NCBI GenBank assembly: GCA_964020975.1
Contig: OZ026616.1
Span: 83,142,268-83,206,267 of the forward strand
Direction: 5' to 3'
Length of the DNA: 64,000 bases
DNA from: Hermodice carunculata
Taxonomy: Eukaryota; Annelida; Polychaeta; Eunicida; Amphinomidae
Every line of letters begins with the position of its first letter. Position 1 is the first letter of the stretch. Shown here piece after piece: positions 45,761-57,913 of this stretch. Position numbers and translations under genes: made by a program. The notes under the pieces were generated by a model that saw only the letters and a list, made by a program, of their open reading frames with translations, was not told where the DNA came from and made no database searches.

Positions 45761-45849
45761 TCATTGACCCCGGGTAAAAATCAAGCAGAGAGATGGTTCA
45801 GTGAAGAGCTGCCAGACGGGTGAAAAAAAACCCCCAAATATCATCAGTC

Positions 45850-46930
45850 ATTGTCTTGCCAGCAGAAGCTGTTGATGAGACTAAGCACTCACTTTCCGTC
45901 CGTCCATCAGTCAATAAAAAACTTCGGAGTGGCGTTATTTTACTAACTACACTGGGTAGGGCTTTCATACTTGGGTAAATGATTTGTAGTGATGGTCACT
46001 ACAGATTTGTACCATCACTGTCATACTTCTTTGTTGCATCCAAACCTTCCGTTAACAAAACAAAAACAAACAAACAAACAAAGAAAAAAAAAAAAAACAA
46101 GACGAAAAATATCTTCGGAGTGGCATTATTTCAGTAACTACACTGGATAGGGCTTTCATACTTGAGTAAATTATTTATAGTGATGGTCACTACAGATTCG
46201 TACCATCACTGTCATACTTCATTGGTAACATCATGCTTGATTGAGCATTGTAGAAAAACTTTGGAGTGGCATTATTTCACTAACTACACTGGGTAGGGCT
46301 TTCACACTTGGGTAAATAATTGATACTGATGGTCATTACAGATTTGTACCAGCACTGTCATAAACTTCATTGGTTACGTCCAACCGTCTGTCAACAACAA
46401 AAACAACAACAAAATAATCTTCAGAGTGGCATCATTTCAGTAACTACACTGGGTAGGGCTTTCATACTTGAGTAAATGATTTATAGTGATGGTCACTACA
46501 GATTCGTACCATCACTGTCATACTTCATTGGTAACATCATGCTTGATTGAACATTGAAGAAAAACTTTGGAGTGGCATTATTTCACTAACTACACTGGGT
46601 AGGGCTTTCATACTTGGGTAAATTATTGATAGTGATGGTGACTACAGATTTGTACCAGCACTGTCATATACTTCATTGGTTACGTCCAACCCTCTGTCAA
46701 CAACAAAAACAACAACAAAATAATCTTCGGAGTGGCATTATTTCGCTAACTACACTGGGTAGGGCTTTCATACTTGGGTAAATGATTGATAGTGATGGTC
46801 ACTACAGATTTGCACCATCACTGTCATACTTATTAGTTGCACCATGCTTGAATAAGCATTGTAGAAAAACTTCGGAGTGACTTGAATTATGCTGACGAGA
46901 CATTCATGCCCCCTGGGCATGGCTCTGGTT
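45850..46930. mobile_element. Short repeat family J, expanded form (~6 units)
   Basis: Same ends as 20490-20650 (GCCAGCAGAAGCTGTTGATG ... GCTGACGAGACATTCATGCC). The inside is a ~160-bp unit (ACTACACTGGGTAGGGCTTT, then CATACTTGGGTAAATGATT, then GATGGTCACTACAGATT) repeated about six times. Alternate units differ in their linker (AACAACAAAAACAACAACAA versus CATCATGCTTGATTGA), suggesting duplication in pairs. Confidence 0.7.
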
Positions 46931-47255
46931 TAATGTTAATGACACACTCACAGATCTGCAGTGGCAGCCACTAGCAGTACGTAGAGAACATTCCAGACTG
47001 AGTACATGCCACAAAATAGTAAATGGATTAGCACAGATCGAACTCACACACTGACCACATACCGAACCACATAACTTACGGCGGCATGCTCATGTCCCGT
47101 ACTTTAACATCCCACCATCCACAACTAAATACGACCAGAATTCTTTCTTCCTTAGAACTGCTAATGCTTGGAACAAATTAACCACTGACACAATTTGTGC
47201 TCCATCATTAAAAATCGGTTAAAGCTTACTTGAATAAATATACTAAGTAGTAACA
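46930..47255 (+). mobile_element. LINE ORF2 3' end fragment
   Basis: Plus-strand reading gives LQWQPLAVRREHSRLSTCHK, IVNGLAQI, then FFLRTANAWNKLTT and, after a frameshift near 47215, VKAYLNKYTK and stop. This matches the last part of Jockey/CR1-type ORF2 proteins (LxWPxLxxRR...RTxxxWNxLP...FKxxLxxY). One in-frame TGA is also present. Confidence 0.65.
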
Positions 47256-47874
47256 CCTGACACTTAAATTGAGTATCATCTAGCAATAGATGTATCGAGT
47301 ATTACAGTTGAACCTAAATTGTTGGCTGATGCATGGACCTATCAGATGGTAGGTCCACGGCTGACATCATGAGGAGCGTTTGACGGACAGGTGACCACAA
47401 GGTAAGCTCGGCTGACTGACAAGTCACCTGAGCTACAATTCTGGGTCCTTTTTCAGTCATATGGGCTCATGTTATTTCTGTCGTAAAGTCTTAACGTCTG
47501 ATTAAGCCTGTAAAAATGTTATTTCTACAGGTATCTGCAGTTTCAGATACCTGACTCAAAAGTAAATGGTGGTCAAATGTCATCTGCTTCAGTGTTTTCA
47601 ACAGTTCGCATTGAAAGATGCATTTTCCCCAGGTCTGAAATCTTTTTCCTTTCAAAAATACACATATTTTTAACATTTGTATGGATAGTTTTCAATCTAT
47701 GAACCTGGTTAGGTAGTAGCTACACAAAATGCTTTTGATGTATCGTCTGTCTTCAAACACTCATACAGGGCAACATATGTTCACTTCGGCGAGGACTGCA
47801 AATTTTGTCCTGCATATAATTTCTTCTGACCACATGATTTCTTTTAGCTTTTCAAACTACTTTTTGTCCTCAGT

Positions 47875-49214
47875 CACTAATAACTTGTTTCGGCGTTAGT
47901 GGGTGAGTTTCGGCATTTCAGGGCGGTTCCCGGCGTAGTCCTCTTAATCAAACTCAATGGGATACATGTAAAATTTGAATTCAATTGAACAGGGATGAGA
48001 AGGATCCATGGAAATTTGTGGCTTGTACTTGTAATAATCATTAATATACTTTTATTTTTTATACTCAATGTGTAGGGAATGACTCATGATCACTGATACT
48101 TTGGTTGCAAAGTAAAGACAAACAAACAACACTGTCTTCAATTTTTATTGAAACACAGCACAGCAATTTTTTATTGTATGTACAGCACAAGTCAGCAATG
48201 TATAGCTTTGTGCTAGCATAGATGTGAATCCCTGTGAATATAATACATGGAATTTATTATTAAATTCCATATATTATATGGAAGTCAGCAATGTATAGCT
48301 TTGGGCTAGCATACCTGTCAAGTCTCCCCCATAAGGTGGGAGTCTCTCACTTTTTCACCCCAATTGTTTTAATTTACGAGCAAAATTTTGCAAATTTGGC
48401 AGAATCTCCTGCATAAAAATTTAGTATTTTCTATTATATTCTAAAATACAAATCACCCCCATGGATTTTTAAGATTCACAAAAATCTCCCTATTTGAGGT
48501 GTGGAATGTTGAAAGGTATGGGCTAGCATTCTGAGAATCCGGGTGAATATAATACACGGAATTTAATAATAAATTCCATGTATTATATTCACAGGGATTC
48601 ACATCTGTGATGGCACAAAGCTATACATTGCTGACTTGTGCTGTACATACATTCAATGAAAATTGCTGTGCTGTGTTCAAATAAAATTGAAAACAGGATT
48701 GTTTGTTTGTCTTTACTTTGCAACCAAGATTGAGGTGACCAAAATATATATATCAGTGATCATGAGCAAAGTCATTCACTACACATACACCTCAATGGAT
48801 ATATCATCATCATAATATTAAAGATAATTATGTTGTATTGCCCATGAGTATAAAAAATAAAAGTATATTAATGATAAGTCCAAGTACAAGACACAAATTT
48901 CCATGGATCCTTCTCATCCCAGTTCAAGTGAATTCAAATTTTACATGTATCCCATTGGATTTGCTAATTGAGAGGACTACAGAGCCTTTGCCAGCGTTAG
49001 TCAGCGTTTGCGGCGTTGAAAGGGTGTCAAACGCTGGCTAACGCCGAACCCTAAAAGGCTAAATTGGATTTTGGCGTTTCCCAGCGTTAGTCGGCGTTTG
49101 CCGGTGTTTGTAACGCCGGCAAACATCGTCTCATGCTGGCAAACGCTGTGTAACGCCGGGAACCGCCCTGAAACGCCGAAACTCACCCACTAACGCCGAA
49201 ACAAGTTACCAATG
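47875..49214. mobile_element. CACTA/EnSpm-like foldback element
   Basis: Begins CACTAATAACTTG, ends CAAGTTACCAATG, flanked by AGT on both sides (3-bp duplication). The TIR region matches 38779-41208. Internally, 47935-48290 and 48537-48985 are inverted copies of each other, giving arms of over 350 bp, with about 250 bp of unrelated CTCCC-rich sequence in the centre. Non-coding. Confidence 0.75.
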
Positions 49215-50900
49215 AGTCGTGCATAAAAAGCCATTTTATTTTGATGTATGTGAAATGCGACTGTATTGCTTCCAAAACCACATGGATTTTTACTGATATT
49301 TCTGGAAATAAAATTTAATAGCTCCATTATTTTTCTCGCCCAGTTTTGCTGATCGAGGCGGGGGGTGCCCTTTTATCACAGATGCATATATATGCATATG
49401 GTTCTTTGATTGCTTATCTTGTGATTGTTGTCAAGTTTGAAATGATATTAGCTCCCGAGACGTGTACTGTAGGCTCATGTACTGCGTTGATATTGTGATC
49501 CTCTGTTTTCAATATTTGGTGATGATATTGGTCTTGTCATATCTGCCAAATTTGGAGGGCTATTGAGTTGAAAGGAAGGAGTGGTATCCCTGGTATCTGT
49601 GGGGTTTGCGTAAGCGTTCTCTGAAATGAAATACACAAATGAATAATGTGACTAATGGACAAGAAACAGCCAGATATCCAACATTAAGGTTAAGACCTTT
49701 CAAGTTAAGTAAATACAATTTCTCTGCAATTGTAGACCTTTAAAACTACATCATTACGGTATGAAACCCAGGTTACTTGGTCCACAAAAAACCTTTCACG
49801 TGCAAGTCACATAATTCCATATTTTCTCACATTGCATGTGAAAAAACGAGGAATAGATGTTACAAGTCTGTATAAGCCCCGCACTTGATACGGAGGAATG
49901 ATGTGTACTGTCATACTCCGGTATTGTTTTAAAGAACTAAGTAATAATTTTATTGACAGAAAAGAGTCAATCGTGACTTCTCAGTCATACATGTCATAAC
50001 TAAAATTTACACAATCATAATGCCTTAGTCAAATTATAATACAAATGGAAGGGTGAGATTTTACAAAATAGTTTGACGTATTGAAATGAAATTTATATTT
50101 CTCTTATGATCCAGATCGGTTATAAGCACACTTTGATTGGTATTTTAAAACACCACTTATCCGTAACATATGCTGATAAAAATGCAATGAAAGATGGGGT
50201 GCCCTCAAAACAACTATGTTGTCCTTCAAAAAATCCATGTCCTAGAAGTGCACAACAGTGCACTTAGGGGGCGGTCTTTATTTACGGGGGGGGGGGGGGG
50301 GGGGGATAGGGTCTCACATAGTTTTTGTGGCCCCCCTGTACAAATCGACAAGAATTTGCGCCCCTTCCCCAGCTTTATACTGGTTATCTGGCTACTGTTG
50401 TACAACTTCGTTCTGACTTGTCAACAAGCACACATGTGGGCCACATATAGTATCATGCAGTATATGGGGTGCATCGCCTTGCAACCCATTTGTCTTGCCA
50501 TCCTTACAGCTGATTACAGTTTTACCTGTCATATTTTGATCCAAATAAAACATCAATCAACTAAAATGTTTGCTTTCACAATAAATGGGACTAACAGGCA
50601 TAAGTTGACAGACAGGCAAAAATCTGATAAATCCTTACTGCCATGCTCGAAAGCTGTGATGGTAAAGACGTGGAATGTTGTCAGTAAAATTGCCTATCTC
50701 TTTTGGTATAATCAGGCAACTTTAATGTTCATGCCGGGATTGCACGTGTTGTCAAAAGTACAGGGTTGGCAGGATTCAAATACAGAAGTCAGCTTGGGAA
50801 AAATCATGCTTGAGCATGTTCAAATATTTATATGTGGGCATACATGTAGATTGGCAAAATTATGGATATTATAGCCTTACGCATGCAAAGAGGACCCCTC
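49215..50900. other. Intergenic, G run
   Basis: No gene recognised. G tract at about 50286-50306. A 226-codon open frame (50194-50874) crosses this tract but looks fortuitous. Confidence 0.35.
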
Positions 50901-50907
50901 AGATAAT

Positions 50908-50910
<3 letters not shown>

Positions 50911-50992
<82 letters not shown>
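50911..50992. repeat. (AT)n(GT)n microsatellite
   Basis: About 53 bp of AT followed by about 28 bp of GT. Confidence 0.95.
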
Positions 50993-50994
<2 letters not shown>

Positions 50995-51546
50995 ATCGGG
51001 CTTAAATGTATCATGTATCTGTTTATACATGCACAAGCTACCACTCCACTATTTATCCAGACATGTAATGTTGAAATATTGTTATTATAGTTATTTCTGT
51101 GACTATCCACTGGCGACTTTATAATATAAATGTTATTTGTAATATGGTATTCAGTGGCCCATCTCTTATCAGGCCACCACAAATGCTGCCCAAAGGTGGC
51201 CTTCATAGAGGGGTAGCTCTGTAGAGTGGGCCAATGTAATAGGCATGTCACACTTTCCTCATAGGACTGGTAGTCTTGAAGATAGGTGGCCATTGGTGAG
51301 TTGGGCCTTACAAGAGGGGTAACCATTGCACAACAACTTATAATGTTACATTTTCACTTTCGTTGATTTGTTTGAGTATATGGAACATGTTCTAAGCCAA
51401 GTACAAAACGTACTTTGTATGAGGACTGTAAATTGCAAAACACCAGAATATTTGTGCAAGAAATACCAATTACATGTTTGTGTATACTGGTATACATGTT
51501 CTGTAAATCTAACCTAGGTTCAGTTGAAGGGCATAGAGGTACATAT

Positions 51547-51862
51547 AAGCTAATACATACAAGAAAAAGCTAAAATACACAAGCGTTGTCTTGTAATTTT
51601 GACTGTCTGCATCTTCTTCAAATATTGAGGGACAGAGAGCCTCCAAGGGATCATCACGCATCCCAGATCCATGATAATCTTGATCACAATTACCAAAAGT
51701 GCTCCAAATATAGAGAAAGTAGTTGATAAAGTTAAACGTACAAATATTTTGTCAAGGTCTCCAGTCACTGGACAGTTAAGGTGAGGATGGGGCAACACTT
51801 GTACTTCAGGACGCAGGTGTACATTATCATGGGTCAGCTGTATCCTTCTGACTGAGGGAACA
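51547..51862 (-). CDS. Possible extra 3' exon with one membrane segment
   Basis: After a GTGTTCCCTCAG acceptor on the minus strand, an open frame of about 100 codons contains a hydrophobic stretch (FSIFGALLVIVIKIIMDLGC) and ends in TAG. It lies 1.5 kb downstream of the receptor gene's TM exon and in the same orientation, so it could be an alternative terminal exon of that gene. No similarity to a known family is visible and the splice donor that would use it is not identified. Equally it may be chance. Confidence 0.22.
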
Positions 51863-51926
51863 CGACAGGAGTCTTGGGAGATTTGCATCATGTGCAGTAA
51901 AATTGATGGTGAGTGGTTCCTTTTTA

Positions 51927-52171
51927 TTAATCCTTTCTCTTTCAAATTGCCAAAATGTTTCTCAATGTCAAAAATATCTATTATGATTTTAATTAACTTT
52001 GTTATCATTAGCAAATTTTTGGAATGAGAAGTGTAGATGAAGCTTGTATATTAGGATAAAATACTCTTAAGTCAACATCTTTCCTTGCTGCTGGGCCATC
52101 TCAGGCTTATTACCCAATATGCACCAACAAGCAAAGCTACTTATTGTTTATATCTGAGGGGAAAGGGTTAA
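51927..52171. mobile_element. Decayed family-A MITE
   Basis: TTAATCCTTTCTCTTTCAAA at the left, GAGGGGAAAGGGTTAA at the right; palindrome almost unrecognisable. Confidence 0.45.
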
Positions 52172-53390
52172 TGTCCAACCCTTAAGATTCCCAGAACCAA
52201 TATTGGAATAACACAGGCAGTGACTGGTCTATTCGGTACACATTTCATTTAATTGAGGGCACAGGAGGTCTACATAAACGCAAATTTGAATGGTTGGCCT
52301 ACCCAGTTTGCTTTACAGAAATCACAGGGAGATTGCAAACATATCTGATTAAAACACACTGTATTCAGCACACAACAATGTGTAAGTTTGATATCAGCTG
52401 CAACTTAAGAGTGAATAGCTTACTCATGGGAAAGCTGTCCATAGTGGTTGTCACCATCTGGCTGCCTGGCAAAGGCGGCCATCTTGGATGGACGTCCAAT
52501 CACATCCCATCTTATCCATAACAACTCCTTAGCAACAGGTACGCAGTTCCAACTACCACCCTTGCATAGGGCAGATGTTTGATTTATTTAAGGCAGCCAC
52601 AAGGGAATGCCTCACCTGTGAGATCATTAAAATGTCCACCACGGATTACTGCCTGTGTGCACGTTGGGACCTATTGGATTTCTTTTCTGCTTAGATGGCT
52701 GTCAACGCCTTTAAGCCAATCGGAATGCTACCTTGTAGGTCGTTACCTGAGACAACTATGATCTGGGAAATATGCACCACGACCTGGGGATAGAAATCAG
52801 TGTAATAAAGATTTTTTTTTGTAAAGTGTTGTTTTTGCTGTTATTTTAGCCATTTATGCTAGTTTCCTTGGCAATTCATGATATTTAGCCCCCTTCGTAA
52901 CAAAATGACACTTAGATTCTGGCAGTTTTTGTTAAAGAAATTGTGAAAGCAGTGCCACCCTTAAAATTCGTGTTCCACAATGGACTTTTTGGAGGTTGTT
53001 AAACGCATTGAAAATGGGCAAAATGGAGAGTGAACTTCACTGGGACATAAAAGAAAAGACTTAAGTAGTCCCCATTGTGGGGAGTATTCAAGTCTATAGC
53101 AATTTCATGGATAAATAGTCGCATACAACACACTGGGACAAGTAAGTGTCAGCCACAAATTTTCTTAGATAAAGTTTGTGATAGTTTGTAAGGATGGCAT
53201 AACATGTGGTCGCCATTGTTGAAAGTGTCACTATCATGGATAGGCGAGGCTGTAATTGGCTGGCAGAAGCCCAGATTGTTGAGTAGACCAAGGCTCACAG
53301 TTAGCCTGTGTTTCCTAATTAAGGGTCACTCGCTAGACTGAGTGTTACCTTTGTAAAAATTCACACATTCACAATTATCTTGTACATGTA
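52172..53390. other. Downstream of the receptor gene, nothing recognised
   Basis: Presumed 3' UTR and flank of the minus-strand receptor gene. A TTTATT on the plus strand near 52581 would be an AATAAA on the minus strand, about 800 bp after the stop, but I cannot show it is used. Confidence 0.3.
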
Positions 53391-53654
53391 CTACTTGCCT
53401 TTCTTTGACCGTCTACACCACACAATGCAGCATCCGACGTGACAAATGACAGAAACAGCAAGGACTACCGAAACTGTAATTTTCAACCAATCTGTATATC
53501 CTTTGTGATTTTGAGAAGCTTTGCGTTTTAGCTGGTTCAGGCAAGATCCACAGTTCCTTAAATCTTTGCAACCAGATTTTATTTTCCTGTGCTCAGCACG
53601 TTTGTCAGGAAGGTTTAATTTCAATTGCTTGTTGCTGAAACTTCCGTATATGTG
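53391..53654 (-). CDS. Multi-Venus-flytrap receptor, terminal exon (linker, TM, short tail)
   Basis: Acceptor CTACTTTCAG, 87 codons, TAG stop. Begins HIYGSFSNKQLKL, the same position and pattern as the starts of the two flytrap exons (VGEYTNHKLKL, VGNYSNSTDLVL), so the domain-repeat boundary is preserved. Cys at residues 29, 35 and 38 includes the NCGSC version of the conserved N-C-x-x-C linker motif. Residues about 57-80 form one hydrophobic helix (ITVSVVLAVSVICHVGCCIV), followed by RRSKKGK and the end. This makes a type I single-pass membrane protein with almost no cytoplasmic part. No fourth flytrap and no seven-helix region follow. Natriuretic clearance receptors are a known precedent for flytrap plus one TM plus a short tail, but with only one flytrap. 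Confidence 0.8.
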   Translation of the reverse strand, partial: HIYGSFSNKQLKLNLPDKRAEHRKIKSGCKDLRNCGSCLNQLKRKASQNHKGYTDWLKITVSVVLAVSVICHVGCCIVWCRRSKKGK

Positions 53655-53838
53655 CTGAAAGTAGAGAAAAGATATTTGACTGTGTATTTAAGTGCGTTGC
53701 TTGGGTATCCATGAATTCATGGTATAGAAATCAGATATTAACATATATGTTAAAACGTCCCACTGACAGGGACTCATTAATGGCTCGCTATAATTATGAA
53801 TCTAATTGTGCGAACCTATTGTGTTTTTACACAGTTAA

Positions 53839-53853
53839 TATATATATATATAA

Positions 53854-53895
<42 letters not shown>
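53839..53895. repeat. (TA)n(TG)n microsatellite in receptor intron
   Basis: TA run followed by about 40 bp of TG. The rest of the intron (53655-54517) shows no element. Confidence 0.95.
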
Positions 53896-53897
<2 letters not shown>

Positions 53898-54517
53898 CCA
53901 GGTCCGTACCCACTTACATATTCCAAATGTTTTGATGATGATAGTGTTAAAACGCCACTTGGGCTTACAGATTTTGGTTTGTTAAGTTTCTCTTAATATT
54001 AAATAATTAGGAAACAGAATCACTTTGCCAGCTGAAGTGAGGAATTACAAAAGGAAAACAAAGCAATCTGGGCAACACGTGTGCTTTTCTGCACAGAAAC
54101 TCATCAACTGGGCTCACTTTTCCTGTGGTTATACCCACACGTCGCCTGTTAATTTATTTCCTGCCTAAAATCCCCTTTTCTAGATTTAAAAAGAGTTTTT
54201 CGTGCATAGCACGGCATTTGTTTTTTTGTAGATATATATAATAAAAGCCTTTTTTGTCATAACAATGTTTGTAATAACTACATTTTCTCAAAGTTTGATA
54301 TCATCTTGCTCAATGACAAACCTCTTTGTGTTTATGATGTAACCTGGCTTAGCATTGACAAATTTAACAGTTAAATGACTTACGTGTACAAGATTCATGC
54401 ATTGGTTTTTGGCTACCAGGCATGGGCTTCAGTTGTTAATAAACCACATGATTACTCAAAAGTAACGACAAAATAAAGAGTACTGCACAATTCACCCCCT
54501 TATCAATATATACCAAC

Positions 54518-55948
54518 CTGAGTCAATGAAAATCCTCCAATATTCCGGAACGTGTACGTGTATATTGATTGCTGTTTCCCTGAAATGCCGTCACACACAG
54601 CTTCTTTGCACATGAGATGTTCTACCGTCGGCAAAACATTCTGTATGTACTTATGCAACAATGCTGGCAGGTCTTGACGTTTGAGTTTTAAACATGTGCC
54701 TGGATTTTTTTGTGGGCAGAAGTCGTTCACAAAATTCTTCAAGCCATGCCCAAATGCAAAGACAGCCATAACTAACTGTCTGATGACAATGTTTTTTATG
54801 CAGGGCTTAGTATAATTTCTATTTCGGATACGCTGCTGTGCCACATCTGTCAACCATGGATTCTGATCCCGTAAAAGTCTCAAATTCTTCAGATGTTGTA
54901 TTAGACTACCTGGCAACTTATGTTGTGATATGGAAACTATAGCTTGATTACACGCCTTCAAGGATGGTCCTTTCACCGCATCCATACCGGAAAACAGCCA
55001 GGTTCCTCCAAGCCAAATAAAATCTTCATACTTTGATTCAGCCAGCATTTCAAAAAGCTTCTTGATTTCTGATGGATGAACCAGGCTTAGAATAATCCGT
55101 GTTCCCTGTTGATACGAAGACTTTAATTTACCAAGAATTACAGTGTTCAGAAAGTCAAGCCCGTTCTTTGGATGAATAGCAATCGATTCTGTGAGGCATA
55201 TATTGTGTAGCAGAAGTAAATTATTTATTATATTGAGAGCATCACGTCCACTACTATCGTTGGAATATAGAACAACAATTTTAGTCCAGTCAAAATGCTT
55301 GCACACTTGGACAAGGCTTTCCAATTCGTCTTGAAGCGATTGAGATGTGCGTAATGAATAAATCAATTCATGATCATGCACTGTCCCAAAGTTGCTCAAA
55401 GTTGTTCCATAGTCAATTTGCACTTTTTTCAAGCGACTAATGACACTTCCAAGATGTGTAGCGATGAGGTCTGTGTCTCCAGTGAGGAAAGCGGGAATTT
55501 TGTCATCTTGTATGTGATTGAGTCCTTGATATAACAAGTTCCTTGATGGGCTGAGTAGATTAAATAAATCTCGAGAAGCTTTCTCTGCATTGGTAAAAGT
55601 GTCCAATACGACACCACCAAGTACTCCTTTGTTTAACGTCTTCATCTGTTTCACTGCCCACAAGAATGTTTCTGTCAGCTGCAATCCCAGATCAGATACT
55701 TCACCAGCTTGGAATGGAGAAGGTCCCGTATGGTGAACAGGAATAAAGGCAGCAAGGGATATTTGGTCACTGTAAATATAAGGCAACCTTTGACGTGAAT
55801 ATTTTGGGGTTTTGCTGCCAGAACATGCCTCACAATTCCGATCACAAGTTGACATTCCGATGGGATCCAGAAGTTTGCGTTCTTCATCATAAAAGACCAC
55901 CTCTTCCCGATGCAGCACTAAGTCCGTAGAATTGGAGTAGTTGCCAAC
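54518..55948 (-). CDS. Multi-Venus-flytrap receptor, third visible flytrap exon
   Basis: 1431-nt exon (477 codons), acceptor GTCTTTTCAG, donor CAG|GTTGGT, phase 0 at both ends. Residues 1-45 are the linker, with C35-x3-C39-x2-C42 (NCEAC). Then YIYSDQISLAAFIPVHHTGP begins the ANF-receptor/PBP1 fold (class C GPCRs: GDxxLGGLFPVH). W and Y of the lobe hinge region are recognisable (FDWTKIVVLYSNDSSGRDAL). The class C amino-acid-binding strands are not conserved: where the second flytrap has SYSATSTEL, this one has DYGTTLSNF. It has therefore probably lost or changed its ligand, or serves structurally. The whole domain is in one exon without stops, consistent with selection. Confidence 0.88.
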
Positions 55949-57415
55949 CTGAAAAGACATATAATTGGGCTACTAGTTAAAATATATTTTATTCAATGAA
56001 AATACAACGTGAAACATCATAGGCATTGTTGCAATTGGCAAAAAGGGCAGAGCCTTGCCCAAATCCCTCTTTAGAAGAAAGGACCAAAAAAAAAAAAAAA
56101 AAAAAAAAACAGGACAGACGAAACAAAACCAAAAATACACAGGAAGGTGACAGTCACATGACCAGAGCAGACAGTGGGGCTGCAATCAGTTGTCAATATC
56201 ATAAATGCCACTTGAATGCGTATTCGTATACGAAAATTAGCAGACACCTGCAACTTTAGACTGACCAGTAGAAGATCCAAAATCCTGAATAGCAGCACAA
56301 ATCACTTTGCCAAGAAGGAACACTCAGAAGATTCATATAGTAGTGTTGAGAAAGTAAACGGGGCAAGTGGAGAAAAAATAGAATACTATTTTGATCTTTG
56401 AACAGTAAACAAAGGAAAAATATAAAAATAATGCCATTTATCTTCAGTTGCTAAACCACATGAGTATCGCGTTTTGTCCAAGACACAAATTTTGTATATA
56501 TGTGAATTTAATTGGCTGGCCCCTTAACGCATACCTGTATGTTGAACAGATAAAAATCTATCACCAGCTATACAACTAAGTTTGTTCATGAACTTATATA
56601 TCAGCATTACTTAAGCAAAATCCCTTCGCCACCATAGTTCCTCATAAAATTTTGCATTACTTGTGTCATGCATTGCACTTTCTAATATTTCTTCATCGGA
56701 TATAGCACATCCACTCCAAACCGGAATGTCAATAATATAATATTTTTATGCTGGATAAATAACCAAACACAAAATTTACAGGGTGTGATGTACAAAAGTT
56801 ATATAACAAGTTCCTTAACGTGGTTAGAAATTCGTCACGTACGGAGTTTGGGGTCTCGGCAGATTTGACCCACCAGAAGTTGCTGTTAACACGTGTGTTC
56901 AGAGTTTTTGAGGAGTGAAGGAAGTGTGGTTTTTACCAGATTGAAGACCCTAATATCAAAGCACAGAGCCCATTTGAAGATTTAGTTCTGTTTAAAGATT
57001 GGTGGGCAATACATATTGATATAGTCGTACGGATGATTCTACTCTGCTGACTGTACAAATTTTGCACGTTAGGATGATTATGATCTCGTGGTGTATCGAT
57101 TGACAGACGTTATTCAATTGCAGGTACTAGTTCGGTATTTGAAAGTTCCATTGAGACAATATAAGCTCGCTGGAAACAGGTGGACTAATACTGATTGAGA
57201 AACGGTGTTGTCGTGTTGGCGCAAAGAGACATCAGCTGTGGCATCAGCATACAGAATAAACCATGGCCGGAAGAACCTGAGTAGTCATCTACTGTTTTAA
57301 GGTCTAAGACTTCCTTGTGCAGTCCAGCAACACAGGTACGACCATACCATTTAAAACTGTGGCCTACCTCAGGCACAGGACAGCTATTATCAAGTGTAAT
57401 TTTAGGCTGTTGCAA

Positions 57416-57496
<81 letters not shown>

Positions 57497-57913
57497 TATA
57501 ATTATAATTATAAAAACAACACCCACCATAGTAGCACAAAAATCTAATTAGAGCTAAAATTTACTTTAGAAGTAAAACTTCTGTATTTCAGTTAAAAAGA
57601 ATGTAAATTATCAGTGTTTCAAATGGTATTAAAAATGCTGGTCTATCCAACAGCAGTGAAACCATGTCAAGAAACATACAGTTGAAACATTGATTTGTTA
57701 AGAGTTGGCACCAAAAATCTAATGAATGGCGTCTTGAGTATAAACATTTTTAAACAGCATCAAGAAGTCACCGTTGTGCATTTTGAATCCATACACATGT
57801 GGACTACTGCTTAAAGCCACAACGTTTCTCATTTGCAGAGACAAAAAAATATGACCCTTCCAATAACAGTATACTTGACGTGTTGAAGTGTACATTGTAC
57901 TTTAACTTCTTAC
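55949..57913. repeat. Receptor intron with poly-A and (TAA)n tracts
   Basis: Poly-A at about 56087-56109 and a TAA/AAT trinucleotide array at about 57416-57497 that produces long Ile/Asn frames on both strands. No exon or named element recognised in the remainder. Confidence 0.8.

Noticed and set aside
50194-50874. 226-codon plus-strand open frame
   Set aside because: It crosses a 20-base G run, has no recognisable domain or coding texture and no supporting splice context.
49215-53390. Seven-helix (7tm_3) exon downstream of the flytraps
   Set aside because: I looked for the conserved class C helices on the minus strand and found none; the TM exon has its own stop.
57185-57551. Poly-Ile and poly-Asn proteins
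   Set aside because: They are translations of the TAA microsatellite.
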